DNA from: Candidatus Zhuqueibacterota bacterium
Lineage (GTDB): Bacteria; Zhuqueibacterota; Zhuqueibacteria; Residuimicrobiales; Oceaniaggregativiventaceae
NCBI GenBank assembly: GCA_014728115.1
Contig: WJME01000304.1
Coordinates: 62,001 to 126,000, forward strand
Direction: 5' to 3'
DNA length: 64,000 nucleotides
In this document: positions 18,769 through 28,467 of the stretch, piece by piece
Position numbering within the stretch: the stretch's first letter is position 1
How the letters are laid out: each line of letters opens with the position of its first letter
Translations under genes and position numbers: made by a program
Notes under the pieces: model-generated
Databases searched by the model: none
What the model saw: only the letters and a program-made list of their open reading frames with translations
Told to the model about the DNA's origin: nothing

Positions 18769-18799
18769 GACCTTGCAGGTTTTAAAAACCTGCAAGGTC
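18769..18799. repeat. REP-like palindrome, CTTGCAGG family, copy 2
   Basis: GACCTTGCAGG pairs with CCTGCAAGGTC around a TTTTAAAAA loop. The stem is the same family as 18570-18604, differing in a few paired bases. Confidence 0.6.
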
Positions 18800-18896
18800 T
18801 GCGAGCTACCAAAGCAAGCCAGGAATGATTCCCCCATTCATCGTTTTATCACTCCTCTTTCTTCTTTTTTACGGATCTCAAAGCCTTTGCTTTGCC

Positions 18897-21872
18897 TCAC
18901 TGATCATAGCTCGCCGCAAAGGGATTAAAGGGCTCGCTACGATCTCCGGGGTCGCCGAATAGCAACCGCAATCCCGTTGACCACTCTTGTCCGATCACCG
19001 GTGCGATCATAAAATGACCGCTGACCGGTTGCAGCTCAGCAGCCATCACAGGATGTTGGGTGGGATTGACCTTGGTGCCACGGCCCGAGACATATAGATT
19101 ATGGCTCATCACCACCCGTTCATTATGATGCTCCACGCCCATCTGGTCATGATCCATGACCCAGGCAACACCATTGCCCGATACATCGGTAAACAGGGCC
19201 AGATCCACATCCCGGCGATTGCCCTGGAAACGCAGATCCTGCCGGTTAAGATGATACAGTCCGCGCTGATTGACCTGCCATTTGGCCGGATAAGAGGCAT
19301 ACGGCCCCAGTCCCAGCCAACGAAATTCGCTCATCTGTTCCGGCATTTCGAATGCCAGGCCGAGTTCCAAAAACACACCGCTCACCTGTGAAAAGTCGAG
19401 CTCATAATCGGCATCGATACCGCCATTGCGTAGAAACGTCAGGTTCAGACTCATCTCGATGACCTGCTCTTGAGAATCCGGTCGAACATAACGCAGTTGC
19501 ATGCGGCAGACCGGCACAGTTCCGGAGGTGTCGATCTCACAGCTCTGCACCGAATGAATGTCCAGATTGGGAGGCTGCCAGTAAAAATCCCCTTGCCATT
19601 TACGGCGCTTGATACGCTGTTCTGCCATGGTGGGTTTGCGGGAGACGCGAAGCAGCGGAGCAGAGTCGAGCAGGACAGAGTCATGCAAACCGGTGATCGT
19701 GATCCGTCCGCTCTGTCGATCGATCACAGTTTTGACAGGGTCTTGAAATATCTCGAATGTCTGATCCTTGACCCTTACGAGAGGATTAACCTCTTTGGAT
19801 AACAGCCGTTCTGCCAGATTCTGTTCATGTTCGAGTTCGATGGTCACATTGTGCATGGAGCGTTGGTTGTTGTCGAGAATGCGAATCTCCAGCCGATAAT
19901 CGTGATTGCCCAGTGGATCGGGGAGATCTGCCGGCAGCGTCACCGTTTCAGTCTGACCGGGTAAGGCAGACAAAGGAATGACGTCATGAACGAGCATCTG
20001 ATTATCACGCACAATCATATAATCCAGATCATGCTGTTCCAGAGCCATAAAATCGTATCGGTTTTGAATGGTGAGGTCCAGCTCTTGTTGTCCGGACTTG
20101 ATGCCGAGCCTGCGTTCCTCGATCTGGACCGGAGAATAAATATGGCGGATTTGCCAGTAATCGACATGCGGCATACGATTGGCATAGACCAGGCCATCGG
20201 TGCCGGACTGGCCGTCGCTGTCGAGCACGGTATTTCTATCCAGCCACACAGCCTCGCACGACCCTTTATCGGGAAACTGACCCTCTGTATCACGCCGACG
20301 GATTCCCTGATCCGACCACACCCACAGGGCACCGCCGGCCAGGGTTTCGTTTTCCAGAATAATCTTCCACAAGGATGCAGCGCCTTCTGCAGCCAGCCCC
20401 AGCGAATGCGAGTATTCGGTGAGGATCATGGGTCGTTGGGTACGCTGCAAAAAAGAACGCAATTGATCCGGCACCGGATAGTGCGGTGCCAGTATATCCA
20501 CAAAATCGGGCAAATGAAATCCTTCTTGCACAAAATCTTTATTTTCCATAGGAATACATACCGGACGAGAGGGATCCAGATCCTTGACCCTGAGAACGGT
20601 CTTTTCCACCAAAGGAGTATATGGATTTTCATTTCCCACGCTCCAAATAATCACACTGGGATGATTCTGATCCCTGCGCACCGTGGCATTGGCACGCGTC
20701 AGCAGCTCATCCTGAAAATCCGGATCTGTCAGGTGCTGGTCGCCGAATCCAAAGGGCACTTCACAAATAACATACATGCCGAGCTGGTCGCATAGTTCCA
20801 GCAGACGGGGATGGGGTGGATAGTGCGAGGTACGGATCATATTGATATGTGCGCGTTTCATGAGCTGGAGATCGCGCCACCAATGCTCTTCGCGTAGCGC
20901 TCGTCCGACCTCGGGATGAATCTCGTGCCGGCAGGTGCCACGCAGTTTTACGGCTTTGCCATTGATCAGCAATACGCTATCCTCGATCTTTACCTGTCTA
21001 AAGCCGACCGGCTGTTCGATCGCATGGAGCAATTGGCCGTCCTTGTATAACTGCATTTTTAGCGTATACAGATTCGGGGTTTCGGCATTCCAAAACAGGG
21101 CATCACTTGTTTCGAATGTCAGAGAGCCGTCTATGGCTCTCATTTGCGTGTCCACGACACGACCGGCCGGATCATACAGTGCAGCGTTTATGCGGTCTGC
21201 CTGACCGGCAATCTGATATAAAACCCTTAGCCGTGCGGAGCCCTCATCGAATACCCGGGACTCGACCTGTAAATGCGAAAAATGGTCGACCGGCATGCGA
21301 TAGATCGTCACATCCCGGTAAATCCCGGACAATGCCCAGGCGTCATTGCAATCAAACTCGTATGCTGGCGGTTGTTTGGTGACACGTACGGCAATATAGT
21401 TTATTTCCTGGGTTTTCACAAAAGAAGACACATCAAACTGTACGGGCTGATAGGCGCTTGACCATTCCCCTACTCGCTGACCATTGACCCAGACCTCCAA
21501 TGCATACAACACTCCGTCGAATCGCAGGATGATTCGATCCTGTTCCCATGCTTTGGGGAGTCGAAAACTCGTGCGATACCAGGCCGAGGTGTTCGATGGT
21601 CTGGCATAACGTGGTTGTTCGAATCCCTGCATCTCCCAGTTTGAAGGAACCCCGATCAGAGCCCAATCCGAATCATCGAATCCCGGATCAGTCATTTGGG
21701 GATCGAGGGCCGCTCCCTCGGGTAAAAGCTTGAATTTCCACGGGCCATTCAATGACAACCGGTCCCGGCTATCCGGCAGAGGCAGAGACAAATAGCTGTA
21801 ATCGAGTCGATGTTCAGCATTTGAGCTAGTCAAGAAAAACAAAAGCAGAAATAATGTGATCCGGTTTTGCAT
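18897..21872 (-). CDS. Secreted glycoside hydrolase family 2 beta-galactosidase-like enzyme
   Basis: Large exported beta-glycosidase, 991 residues, with a signal peptide (LFLLLFFLTSSNA). Order: jelly-roll sugar-binding domain (about 40-200), Ig-like domain, TIM-barrel catalytic domain starting near RGTCRHEIHPEVG, and C-terminal beta domains typical of LacZ-length enzymes. The acid/base glutamate is in SVGNEN (residue 415) and the nucleophile in ILTEYSHS (residue 486). The ATG has GGAGAA upstream and lies two bases after the stop of a zinc dehydrogenase, so the two are co-transcribed. Beta-galactosidase is the best guess; the true sugar is not determined by sequence alone. Confidence 0.88.
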   Translation of the reverse strand: MQNRITLFLLLFFLTSSNAEHRLDYSYLSLPLPDSRDRLSLNGPWKFKLLPEGAALDPQMTDPGFDDSDWALIGVPSNWEMQGFEQPRYARPSNTSAWYRTSFRLPKAWEQDRIILRFDGVLYALEVWVNGQRVGEWSSAYQPVQFDVSSFVKTQEINYIAVRVTKQPPAYEFDCNDAWALSGIYRDVTIYRMPVDHFSHLQVESRVFDEGSARLRVLYQIAGQADRINAALYDPAGRVVDTQMRAIDGSLTFETSDALFWNAETPNLYTLKMQLYKDGQLLHAIEQPVGFRQVKIEDSVLLINGKAVKLRGTCRHEIHPEVGRALREEHWWRDLQLMKRAHINMIRTSHYPPHPRLLELCDQLGMYVICEVPFGFGDQHLTDPDFQDELLTRANATVRRDQNHPSVIIWSVGNENPYTPLVEKTVLRVKDLDPSRPVCIPMENKDFVQEGFHLPDFVDILAPHYPVPDQLRSFLQRTQRPMILTEYSHSLGLAAEGAASLWKIILENETLAGGALWVWSDQGIRRRDTEGQFPDKGSCEAVWLDRNTVLDSDGQSGTDGLVYANRMPHVDYWQIRHIYSPVQIEERRLGIKSGQQELDLTIQNRYDFMALEQHDLDYMIVRDNQMLVHDVIPLSALPGQTETVTLPADLPDPLGNHDYRLEIRILDNNQRSMHNVTIELEHEQNLAERLLSKEVNPLVRVKDQTFEIFQDPVKTVIDRQSGRITITGLHDSVLLDSAPLLRVSRKPTMAEQRIKRRKWQGDFYWQPPNLDIHSVQSCEIDTSGTVPVCRMQLRYVRPDSQEQVIEMSLNLTFLRNGGIDADYELDFSQVSGVFLELGLAFEMPEQMSEFRWLGLGPYASYPAKWQVNQRGLYHLNRQDLRFQGNRRDVDLALFTDVSGNGVAWVMDHDQMGVEHHNERVVMSHNLYVSGRGTKVNPTQHPVMAAELQPVSGHFMIAPVIGQEWSTGLRLLFGDPGDRSEPFNPFAASYDQ

Positions 21873-21874
21873 CG

Positions 21875-22852
21875 TTATTCTCCATCGCTTACTTTGACCA
21901 GTACCTTTTTGCTGGACGGAGTTTGTGCCAGGGTAAAACCTTCCTCGAATTGTTCAAAAGGTACAATCGCCTCGATCAAAGGTTCGACACGTACCCAACC
22001 GCGATCCATAAACGACAGGGCCAGATCCAGATCTCCGCATCGGGATCCGATAATTTGAATCTCATCCACGACCACTTTGGCCATATCTACTGCGGATAGT
22101 TTGTGGGAGGTTGTTTTGGCGACGACGATTCCTTCCGGATGAACGAATGACAGGGCCTGCCCGAGTCCGGATTCCCTGCCTGTCGCCTCGACAACCACAT
22201 CAAAATGGCCGGCCAGTTCATTCTTAAATTTTTCGCTCCATACATGGGTTTCCACATTTTGCTGGCGGGCAATGGCCAGTTTGTCAGTGTGTTTGCCCAC
22301 CAGAATCAGGTGAGGATTATAAACCTGGAGTCCCAAAGCAATCAATAAACCGAGTTTGCCATCACCCATGACCAGGATCTTTTGTTGATTGTGAATATGC
22401 ACCTGCTGCGCCACCTCGAGGGCCGCAGCCAGAGGTTCGGCAAATACCGCTTGCTCATCACTCAAATGGTTTGGCACCTCGTGCAGGTTTTTAACTGGCA
22501 GCGTTATATATTCGGCAAACGATCCGTCATGATTCACGATCCCCAAGACAGTACGACTCGCACAGTGCCGGGGATCATCGCCAAGACAACGCAAACATTC
22601 CCCGCAACCGATATTGATATCACCGACAACTCGTACACCTTGCCACTCTGGAAAGTCAGGGCATGATTCAACCACTCCAACGAATTCATGGCCGGGTATG
22701 CCCTTGAACCCATAATACCCTTTGAACAATTCTATATCCGTATTGCATATTCCGGTGACATAGACACGAATCAAGGCCTCTCCTGATTTAGGCTGGGGCC
22801 GATCCATTCGACGGATAGAGAACGATTGATCATCGAAATAGATCGCTTTCAA
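21875..22852 (-). CDS. Zinc-dependent medium-chain dehydrogenase
   Basis: NAD(P)-dependent alcohol or polyol dehydrogenase, 325 residues. Catalytic zinc site: Cys in GICNTDIE (near 36) and HE in IPGHEFVG; structural zinc motif CGECLRCLGDDPRHC with the four cysteines; nucleotide-binding fold around VMGDGKLGLL, a variant of the GxGxxG loop. TTG 22852 is the start, behind AAGGAG with six bases spacing. First gene of a two-gene unit with the GH2 enzyme, which suggests it oxidises a sugar or sugar alcohol from the same degradation route; that link is inference. Confidence 0.85.
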   Translation of the reverse strand: MKAIYFDDQSFSIRRMDRPQPKSGEALIRVYVTGICNTDIELFKGYYGFKGIPGHEFVGVVESCPDFPEWQGVRVVGDINIGCGECLRCLGDDPRHCASRTVLGIVNHDGSFAEYITLPVKNLHEVPNHLSDEQAVFAEPLAAALEVAQQVHIHNQQKILVMGDGKLGLLIALGLQVYNPHLILVGKHTDKLAIARQQNVETHVWSEKFKNELAGHFDVVVEATGRESGLGQALSFVHPEGIVVAKTTSHKLSAVDMAKVVVDEIQIIGSRCGDLDLALSFMDRGWVRVEPLIEAIVPFEQFEEGFTLAQTPSSKKVLVKVSDGE

Positions 22853-23018
22853 TTTTCACTCCTTTCAAACATCAGAATAATTAGGGACAACTCTATAATA
22901 ATATAAAAATTATATCCTCGCACGCCACACATTTTTGAAAGATCAAAGACAAATCTCTTGAATATAGACCTCAATTTTCGTAATGTAGAAAAATAATACA
23001 TTGACAATCAGGATTTAT

Positions 23019-24020
23019 GTGACCATCGATCAAAAGTTGCAAGCATTAGGCTGGAGTCCGTTCTTTGCAAATGCGAAAAGCAGCGAGTCTCCGGTGGGTC
23101 GGATAGGCCTGGAACACAAAAAGAGTTACCAGGTTGTGGTTCCAGAAGAGGTTCTAAATGCGGTTCTAGCCGGACGCCTGAGACATCAGGCAAAATCAAA
23201 AGCCGACCTGCCGGCTGTGGGAGACTGGGTCGAATATGAAAAAAAATCTCAGGATACCGTCCGTATCACCCACATTCTGCCCCGCAAAAGTAAACTCTCA
23301 CGTAAAACCAAAGGCCATCGCATCGAAGAACAAGTGCTCGCAACCAATATCGACACTGTTTTTCTGGTATCCGGTCTAGATCAGGAATTCAACCTGAGAC
23401 GCATAGAACGATATCTGGCTCTTGCTGTGGATAGTCGGGCTGATCCTGTGATTCTTTTGAATAAAAGCGACCTGCATGCCGAACCGGAAGAAATAATGCA
23501 ACAGGTCAAAAAAACGATTCCCGATTTCCCGGTGTTCTGCCTCAGTGCAAAAACAGAAACCGGATTTGAACAGTTGACACCCTATCTCAAATTCGGAAAT
23601 ACCATAGCGCTTATCGGGTCATCAGGAGTGGGCAAAAGCCTGATCTTGAACGTGCTCGCAGGTAAGAGAGTACAAAAGGTTGGTGAGGTGCACAAACCGA
23701 CCGGTGAGGGACGTCACACCACCACACACCGCCAGCTGTTCAGCCTGCCCGGCGGTTGTATGGCGATCGACACTCCTGGTATGCGCGAAATCCAAATCTG
23801 GTTGGATGAACCCAGTGTAAAAGATGCCTTTCCGGATATTGTGGACCTTGCACAATATTGCAAATTTCGCAATTGCACGCACGAACATGAACCCGGTTGT
23901 GCGGTTTATCTGGCCGTTCAAGAGGGTAAACTGGACAAAAGCAGGGTAAACAGCTATATCAAACTCTTGAATGAGCAAAAAGAAATCGAAAAAAAACAAC
24001 GATACCGCAAAGAGCACTAG
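23019..24020 (+). CDS. rsgA: RsgA, ribosome small-subunit-dependent GTPase
   Basis: Circularly permuted GTPase that checks late 30S maturation. N-terminal OB fold (with VGDWVEYE), then permuted motifs: G4 NKSD, G5 LSAKT, G1 GSSGVGKS, switch region GRHTTTHR and G3 DTPGM, and a C-terminal zinc domain with CKFRNCTHEHEPGC. GTG 23019 is preferred (333 residues, AGGA five bases upstream, N-terminus LQALGWSPFF as usual); TTG 23001 would add six residues without a binding site. It ends in a four-base overlap with the convergent gene. Confidence 0.93.
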   Translation: MTIDQKLQALGWSPFFANAKSSESPVGRIGLEHKKSYQVVVPEEVLNAVLAGRLRHQAKSKADLPAVGDWVEYEKKSQDTVRITHILPRKSKLSRKTKGHRIEEQVLATNIDTVFLVSGLDQEFNLRRIERYLALAVDSRADPVILLNKSDLHAEPEEIMQQVKKTIPDFPVFCLSAKTETGFEQLTPYLKFGNTIALIGSSGVGKSLILNVLAGKRVQKVGEVHKPTGEGRHTTTHRQLFSLPGGCMAIDTPGMREIQIWLDEPSVKDAFPDIVDLAQYCKFRNCTHEHEPGCAVYLAVQEGKLDKSRVNSYIKLLNEQKEIEKKQRYRKEH

Positions 24021-24898
24021 TCAAAGATCGCCCGGGACACCTCGCTGACAAAGTCTGTGGCGAGGATATCAGCGCCCTGTTCAAAGAGATTTTGATAAAC
24101 TGACACACCACGGCGTTGCGCCTGGCGATCCAGGTTGCCTATGGTACCGAGGATCACCCAGACATTCTGGTCGTGCAGCACCCGATACAAATCAGGTTCA
24201 GGCTGTGACAATCCGACAAAGGCGATCATGTTTTGTGCGGGTATCGGAGAGCGGAGCATGCGCTGCCATTCGTCCATATTGCGGATATTGACAGAAATCA
24301 ACAACTCTTTATTCAGAGCATACACCTGTTTTGCAGCATCCGTTGTATAGGTTATGACAATCGAGTATCGTTCTGCTTGTTGTACCCTAATGGCCCGTAT
24401 CACCCGGTCAAAGGGGATCCCTCGCTTGACATCCAGCGTCAATACCGTTCTGTCCCGTGCCCAATCAAGAGCCTGATTCAGGGAGGGAATGGTAAAGGTC
24501 GTCAAGGCCCCATGCGGACCTTTGAGTCGAATTTCAGAAAGCTCTTGCCACGATTTCTGATCGACCCGACCGGTAGTGGATGTCGTGCGATCCAGTGTTT
24601 CATCGTGCATCAGAACCAAGACACTGTCCCTGGACATGCGCACATCGCACTCGATGATACAAGGGCCCAGTTTAAGACTGTTTTCAAACGTTGCAATACA
24701 GTTTTCGGGAAAACCGGCCATGGGCCCGCCACGATGCGCGCTGATCAAAGGCTGCCGGTCACGAGTCCATCGATCGAAATGCGAAATATCTGTGGGTTGG
24801 GTCCAGTGTCTCTCCCGGGTACGCGGCGGCAGGAGCCGAATCCCTGTCCATACAAGGACGAGCACAACCAGGGCCGCCAGAATCTTTTTTACAGTCAT
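24017..24898 (-). CDS. Glycerophosphodiester phosphodiesterase family protein, membrane-anchored
   Basis: Hydrolyses glycerophosphodiesters to glycerol-3-phosphate and an alcohol. 293 residues: an N-terminal hydrophobic anchor or uncleaved signal (ILAALVVLVLVWTGIRLL), then the GDPD TIM barrel with SAHRGG, PENCIATFENS, IECDVRMSRDSVLVLMHDETLDRTT and LDVKRG. Catalytic His and metal-ligand Glu/Asp residues are all present. Ribosome site GAGGAG before ATG. Convergent with rsgA. Monocistronic as far as visible. Confidence 0.88.
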   Translation of the reverse strand: MTVKKILAALVVLVLVWTGIRLLPPRTRERHWTQPTDISHFDRWTRDRQPLISAHRGGPMAGFPENCIATFENSLKLGPCIIECDVRMSRDSVLVLMHDETLDRTTSTTGRVDQKSWQELSEIRLKGPHGALTTFTIPSLNQALDWARDRTVLTLDVKRGIPFDRVIRAIRVQQAERYSIVITYTTDAAKQVYALNKELLISVNIRNMDEWQRMLRSPIPAQNMIAFVGLSQPEPDLYRVLHDQNVWVILGTIGNLDRQAQRRGVSVYQNLFEQGADILATDFVSEVSRAIFD

Positions 24899-25014
24899 AA
24901 TACTCCTCGCAGGCTTGTCAGATCTTATTGGTCTAAACAGCAGTCAGGATTGACCTATTCTTTACAACAATATAGCGACATGAAACCATTTCACCAAACA
25001 AATGAGAACCTGAT

Positions 25015-27165
25015 ATGAAAAAAACAGTGTTTGTGATCATCATAGGATTGTTTTGCATGACCAGCCACGCCAGGGAAGGTATGTTTCCCATAAGTGAAAT
25101 ACCAAACCTGGACCTCAAAAAGGCCGGATTCGAAATTGAAAAAGACGAGATCTATAATCCAGAAAACACCAGTCTGCTCGATGCTATTGTCAAAGTAAAC
25201 GGCTGTACCGGCTCTTTTGTCTCTTCGCAGGGCCTTATTCTGACCAATCATCATTGCGCTTATGGAGCGATCCGCAGGGCCAGTACACCTGAACACGATT
25301 ATCTGGCAGATGGCTTTTATGCCCTCACGAGGGATAAAGAGATCCCTGCGCCAGGGTTTAGAGTACGGATCACCCGCTCCTATGAGGATGTTTCAGATCG
25401 GATTCTCTCTGCAATCAAAGAATCCATGAGCTGGGGTGAACGCAGTGAGGTGATCAAAAAACAGATCAACATCATCGAGACCCAGGCCGAAAAGAAACAT
25501 CCGGGATGGCGGGCCGAGGTCTCTGAAATGTTTAGCGGTAAAACCTATCTGCTTTTTATGTATGAGATGCTCAACGACGTGCGTCTCGTATATGCCCCGC
25601 CGCGTTCGGTAGGCGAATTCGGCGGAGAGATCGATAACTGGATGTGGCCACGCCATACCGGAGACTTTAGTTTTATGCGCGTTTATGTGGCTCCTGATGG
25701 CTCGCCTGCTGAATATGACCCTGAGAACGTCCCCTATGAGCCCAAACGGTTTGCCCGGATCTCGAGTCAGGGCGTACAGCAAGAAGATCTGGTCTTTCTC
25801 CTGGGGTATCCGGGCCGCACCTACCGGCACCGTACCTCGTCGTTTGTCGCCTATGAGCAAGAACTACGTATGCCGGCTGTCGCCGAGCTTTATGACTGGC
25901 AGATCGATTTGATGGACTCGCTGAGCATGGAAAGCCGCGAATTGGCCCTCAAACACGCCTCACGCATCAAAGGCCGGGCCAATACCATGAAGAATTATCG
26001 GGGCAAGCTGCTCGGACTCGAACGTCTCGATTTGGTCGAAAAAAAGCGCGCAGAGGAAAAACTCTTAAAAGCCTTTATAGCCTCAGACCCCCAATGGCAA
26101 GAGGACCAGGACTTGCTGGAAAAAATCGAGGCGATTTATAATGAAAAACAGGACTATTTTCAGTTCGATTTCATCCTCTCCTATCTTCCAAGATCCAGCA
26201 CGCTCTTTTCGATTGCCAGAACCTTGCACACTGCAGCACAAGAGCGGCAAAAGCCCGACGATGAACGGAAATCAGCCTATACTGACCGGCGTTATAACGA
26301 GACGATCGACAATTTGGTGCTCAGATTAAAAACAGTGCATCTGCCTACAGAAAAAGCATTCTTAAAGCATATTCTCACACAGGCGACAGATCTGCCGGAT
26401 TCTTTGCGCCCGAAACGCCTGAATACCTTTATACATTCACCTCATCCAAAACAACAATTACATGCTTTGGTGGATTCGCTGCTAGAACACACGGAATTAC
26501 ATCAGGAATCCAAGGTACGCGAGTGGTCCGCCCTGCCACCCACAGCCTTTAAATCCTCTCGGGATGCCATGATCGATTTCTATGTCGATCTCTATCCTCT
26601 GTATGAAAAACTGGAAAAAATCGAAAACGCCCACTCTGGCGCCCTGGATGCCTATCATGCTCAATTGCTCGATGTGCAAATGGCTTATCAGGATCAGCGG
26701 TTCATCCCGGATGCCAACGGCACATTGCGATTGACCTATGGTCATATCCGATCCTATTCGCCGCGCGATGCCGTGCATTATCATCCCATCTCGACATTAC
26801 AGGGCATAATGGAAAAAACAACCGGACTCGAACCGTTCGACACCCCTTCCCGTCTGCTCGATTTGATCGATATAGCCGATTATGGCCGGTTCGAGCACAA
26901 GGCATTGAATAGCGTGCCGGTCTGCATATTGTACGACACCGATACCACAGGCGGCAATTCAGGCAGTCCGGTTTTTAATGCCCGGGGGGAGCTGGTCGGA
27001 CTCAATTTCGACCGTGCATTCGAAGCCACGATCAACGATTATGCCTGGAGTGCCGATTATTCACGCTCGATCGGTGTGGATGTTCGCTATATTTTGTGGT
27101 TCATGCAATCCTATTCGCACGCGCATCGGCTGCTGCAAGAAATGGAAATCCCAGGGGGATCATAA
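25015..27165 (+). CDS. S46 family dipeptidyl-peptidase, DPP11-like
   Basis: Periplasmic serine exopeptidase that removes dipeptides from oligopeptide N-termini, known from asaccharolytic Bacteroidota and relatives. 716 residues with signal peptide (VFVIIIGLFCMTSHA). Catalytic His80 in LTNHHCAY and Ser649 in GGNSGSPV; the NWMWPRHTGDFSF segment is a family hallmark. Arg667 in GLNFDRA lies 18 residues after the serine, the same spacing I recall for the Arg that gives Porphyromonas DPP11 its Asp/Glu preference, whereas DPP7 has Gly there. Acidic P1 specificity is therefore inferred. Long insert helical domain in the middle as usual. Confidence 0.9.
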   Translation: MKKTVFVIIIGLFCMTSHAREGMFPISEIPNLDLKKAGFEIEKDEIYNPENTSLLDAIVKVNGCTGSFVSSQGLILTNHHCAYGAIRRASTPEHDYLADGFYALTRDKEIPAPGFRVRITRSYEDVSDRILSAIKESMSWGERSEVIKKQINIIETQAEKKHPGWRAEVSEMFSGKTYLLFMYEMLNDVRLVYAPPRSVGEFGGEIDNWMWPRHTGDFSFMRVYVAPDGSPAEYDPENVPYEPKRFARISSQGVQQEDLVFLLGYPGRTYRHRTSSFVAYEQELRMPAVAELYDWQIDLMDSLSMESRELALKHASRIKGRANTMKNYRGKLLGLERLDLVEKKRAEEKLLKAFIASDPQWQEDQDLLEKIEAIYNEKQDYFQFDFILSYLPRSSTLFSIARTLHTAAQERQKPDDERKSAYTDRRYNETIDNLVLRLKTVHLPTEKAFLKHILTQATDLPDSLRPKRLNTFIHSPHPKQQLHALVDSLLEHTELHQESKVREWSALPPTAFKSSRDAMIDFYVDLYPLYEKLEKIENAHSGALDAYHAQLLDVQMAYQDQRFIPDANGTLRLTYGHIRSYSPRDAVHYHPISTLQGIMEKTTGLEPFDTPSRLLDLIDIADYGRFEHKALNSVPVCILYDTDTTGGNSGSPVFNARGELVGLNFDRAFEATINDYAWSADYSRSIGVDVRYILWFMQSYSHAHRLLQEMEIPGGS

Positions 27166-27304
27166 GCAGGATCACCTGTCTCAATTTGAGCAAATAAAAG
27201 ATTTGAACACCATTGTTCATTGTCAATTGTGTATTAATTTATTATCTTAAATCAATGATATCGAGAATACCGTAAAAAATCAATGTTTCGGAATGCCCCG
27301 ACTG

Positions 27305-27493
27305 GTCCCGTTAGGGACCCAATATTTATAGCCCTGATTGACCACACACCTGCCTGCGTCCCGTCAGGGACGCGATATTCTTTTAGGAGCGAAAGAGGAC
27401 GCTCGATTCGGCCAAAAGAATATTACACCCCTACGGGGTGAACAAGATTTTTTTGGGATACAATGCTATAAATATTCTGCCCCTAGCGGGGCA
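27305..27493. repeat. Nested inverted-repeat cluster in the 27166-27879 gap
   Basis: Four short GC palindromes, each next to an AATATT-type sequence, are arranged as nested inverted pairs. Outer arms: palindrome 27305-27318 plus AATATTTATAGC (27321-27332) against GCTATAAATATT (27465-27476) plus palindrome 27478-27493. Inner arms: palindrome 27356-27373 plus ATATTCTTTT (27375-27384) against AAAAGAATAT (27414-27423) plus palindrome 27426-27440. The rest of the 714-base gap has no gene I can support. Confidence 0.65.
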
Positions 27494-27879
27494 GGTTGAT
27501 AAATAGATAAAGACTATTTTGAGATTGGATCAAATATTTGAAATGTTAGGTACGGGGGTAATCAGATCGTTGGGTGGAATTTGGCAAAGGATTTTCTGTT
27601 TTACCCAGACGTTCACATCACCAGGCCAGAGGAGAAGGCCAGGTTTATGGCTGCCATTCATCACTGCGCAGAGATAAGCCCTACAGGGTGGTTTGTATCA
27701 TCAATCTGCAACAGCCTGAAAAAACAGGAATAACACCTTTGGGTTGTTACAGCAACATGCCAATAAAAAAATACGAGATGTAAATGGCCAAAATAAAAAC
27801 CAACAATAAAAGCCCTTTACCTGAAAAAAGAAGAAATACCCAGGCAACGAAACCTATAACTATATAACAGGATATCCTT

Positions 27880-28467
27880 ATCAGCGACCAAGATCAAAAA
27901 GCCAGGTGCGGCTGGGAAGCCGTGTCCGACCAGATGCGTGAATATCATGATACCGAATGGGGTGTTCCGCTTTACGATGACCAAAAGTTGTTCGAATTTT
28001 TGGTGCTGGATGGCATGCAGGCCGGTTTGAGCTGGGCCACGGTGCTGCGAAAACGACCTGCCTTTCGGGCAGCATTCGATGAATTTGACCCGGAAAAAAT
28101 CGCTGCATACGATCAAAAAAAGATCAATGACCTCTTGCACAATCCGGGGATCATTCGCAACAGATTGAAAATCGAATCTGCCATTCACAATGCACAGGCG
28201 TTTATCAAACTCTCGGAATCGGTTCCGTTTCACGAATTCCTGTGGTCCTATATGAACGGAAAGCCCATGATCAATCACTGGCATTCGCTGGACCAACTGC
28301 CGGCGCAGACCCCCCTCTCTCAAAAATTGAGCAAAGACCTGAAAAATCTGGAATTCCGGTTTGTAGGACCGACGATTGTCTATGCCTTTATGCAGGCAGC
28401 AGGACTGATAAACGACCACCTTGTGTCCTGTTTTCGTCATAAAGAGGTGATACAGGAAGCGAGATGA
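27880..28467 (+). CDS. tag: DNA-3-methyladenine glycosylase I, apparently started at ATC
   Basis: Base-excision repair enzyme removing 3-methyladenine. Conserved: RCGW, YHDTEWGVPLYDD, FEFLVLDGMQAGLSWATVLRKR, and the C-terminal HLVSC. Tag binds zinc with Cys and His at each end; the first Cys (RCGW, codon 27907) lies upstream of the first ordinary start (GTG 27922). Between the in-frame stop at 27865 and that Cys there is no ATG, GTG or TTG. ATC 27880, seven bases after AGGA (27869-27872), would give SDQDQKARCGW, a normal Tag N-terminus and 195 residues. Alternatives are a lost start codon or sequencing error. Stop overlaps pbpC (ATGA). Confidence 0.85.
   Translation: MSDQDQKARCGWEAVSDQMREYHDTEWGVPLYDDQKLFEFLVLDGMQAGLSWATVLRKRPAFRAAFDEFDPEKIAAYDQKKINDLLHNPGIIRNRLKIESAIHNAQAFIKLSESVPFHEFLWSYMNGKPMINHWHSLDQLPAQTPLSQKLSKDLKNLEFRFVGPTIVYAFMQAAGLINDHLVSCFRHKEVIQEAR

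Noticed and set aside
27574-27783. 69-codon plus-strand frame between the S46 gene and tag
   Set aside because: Composition is unlike the neighbours and no domain or ribosome site is visible; it may be a relic but I cannot support it.
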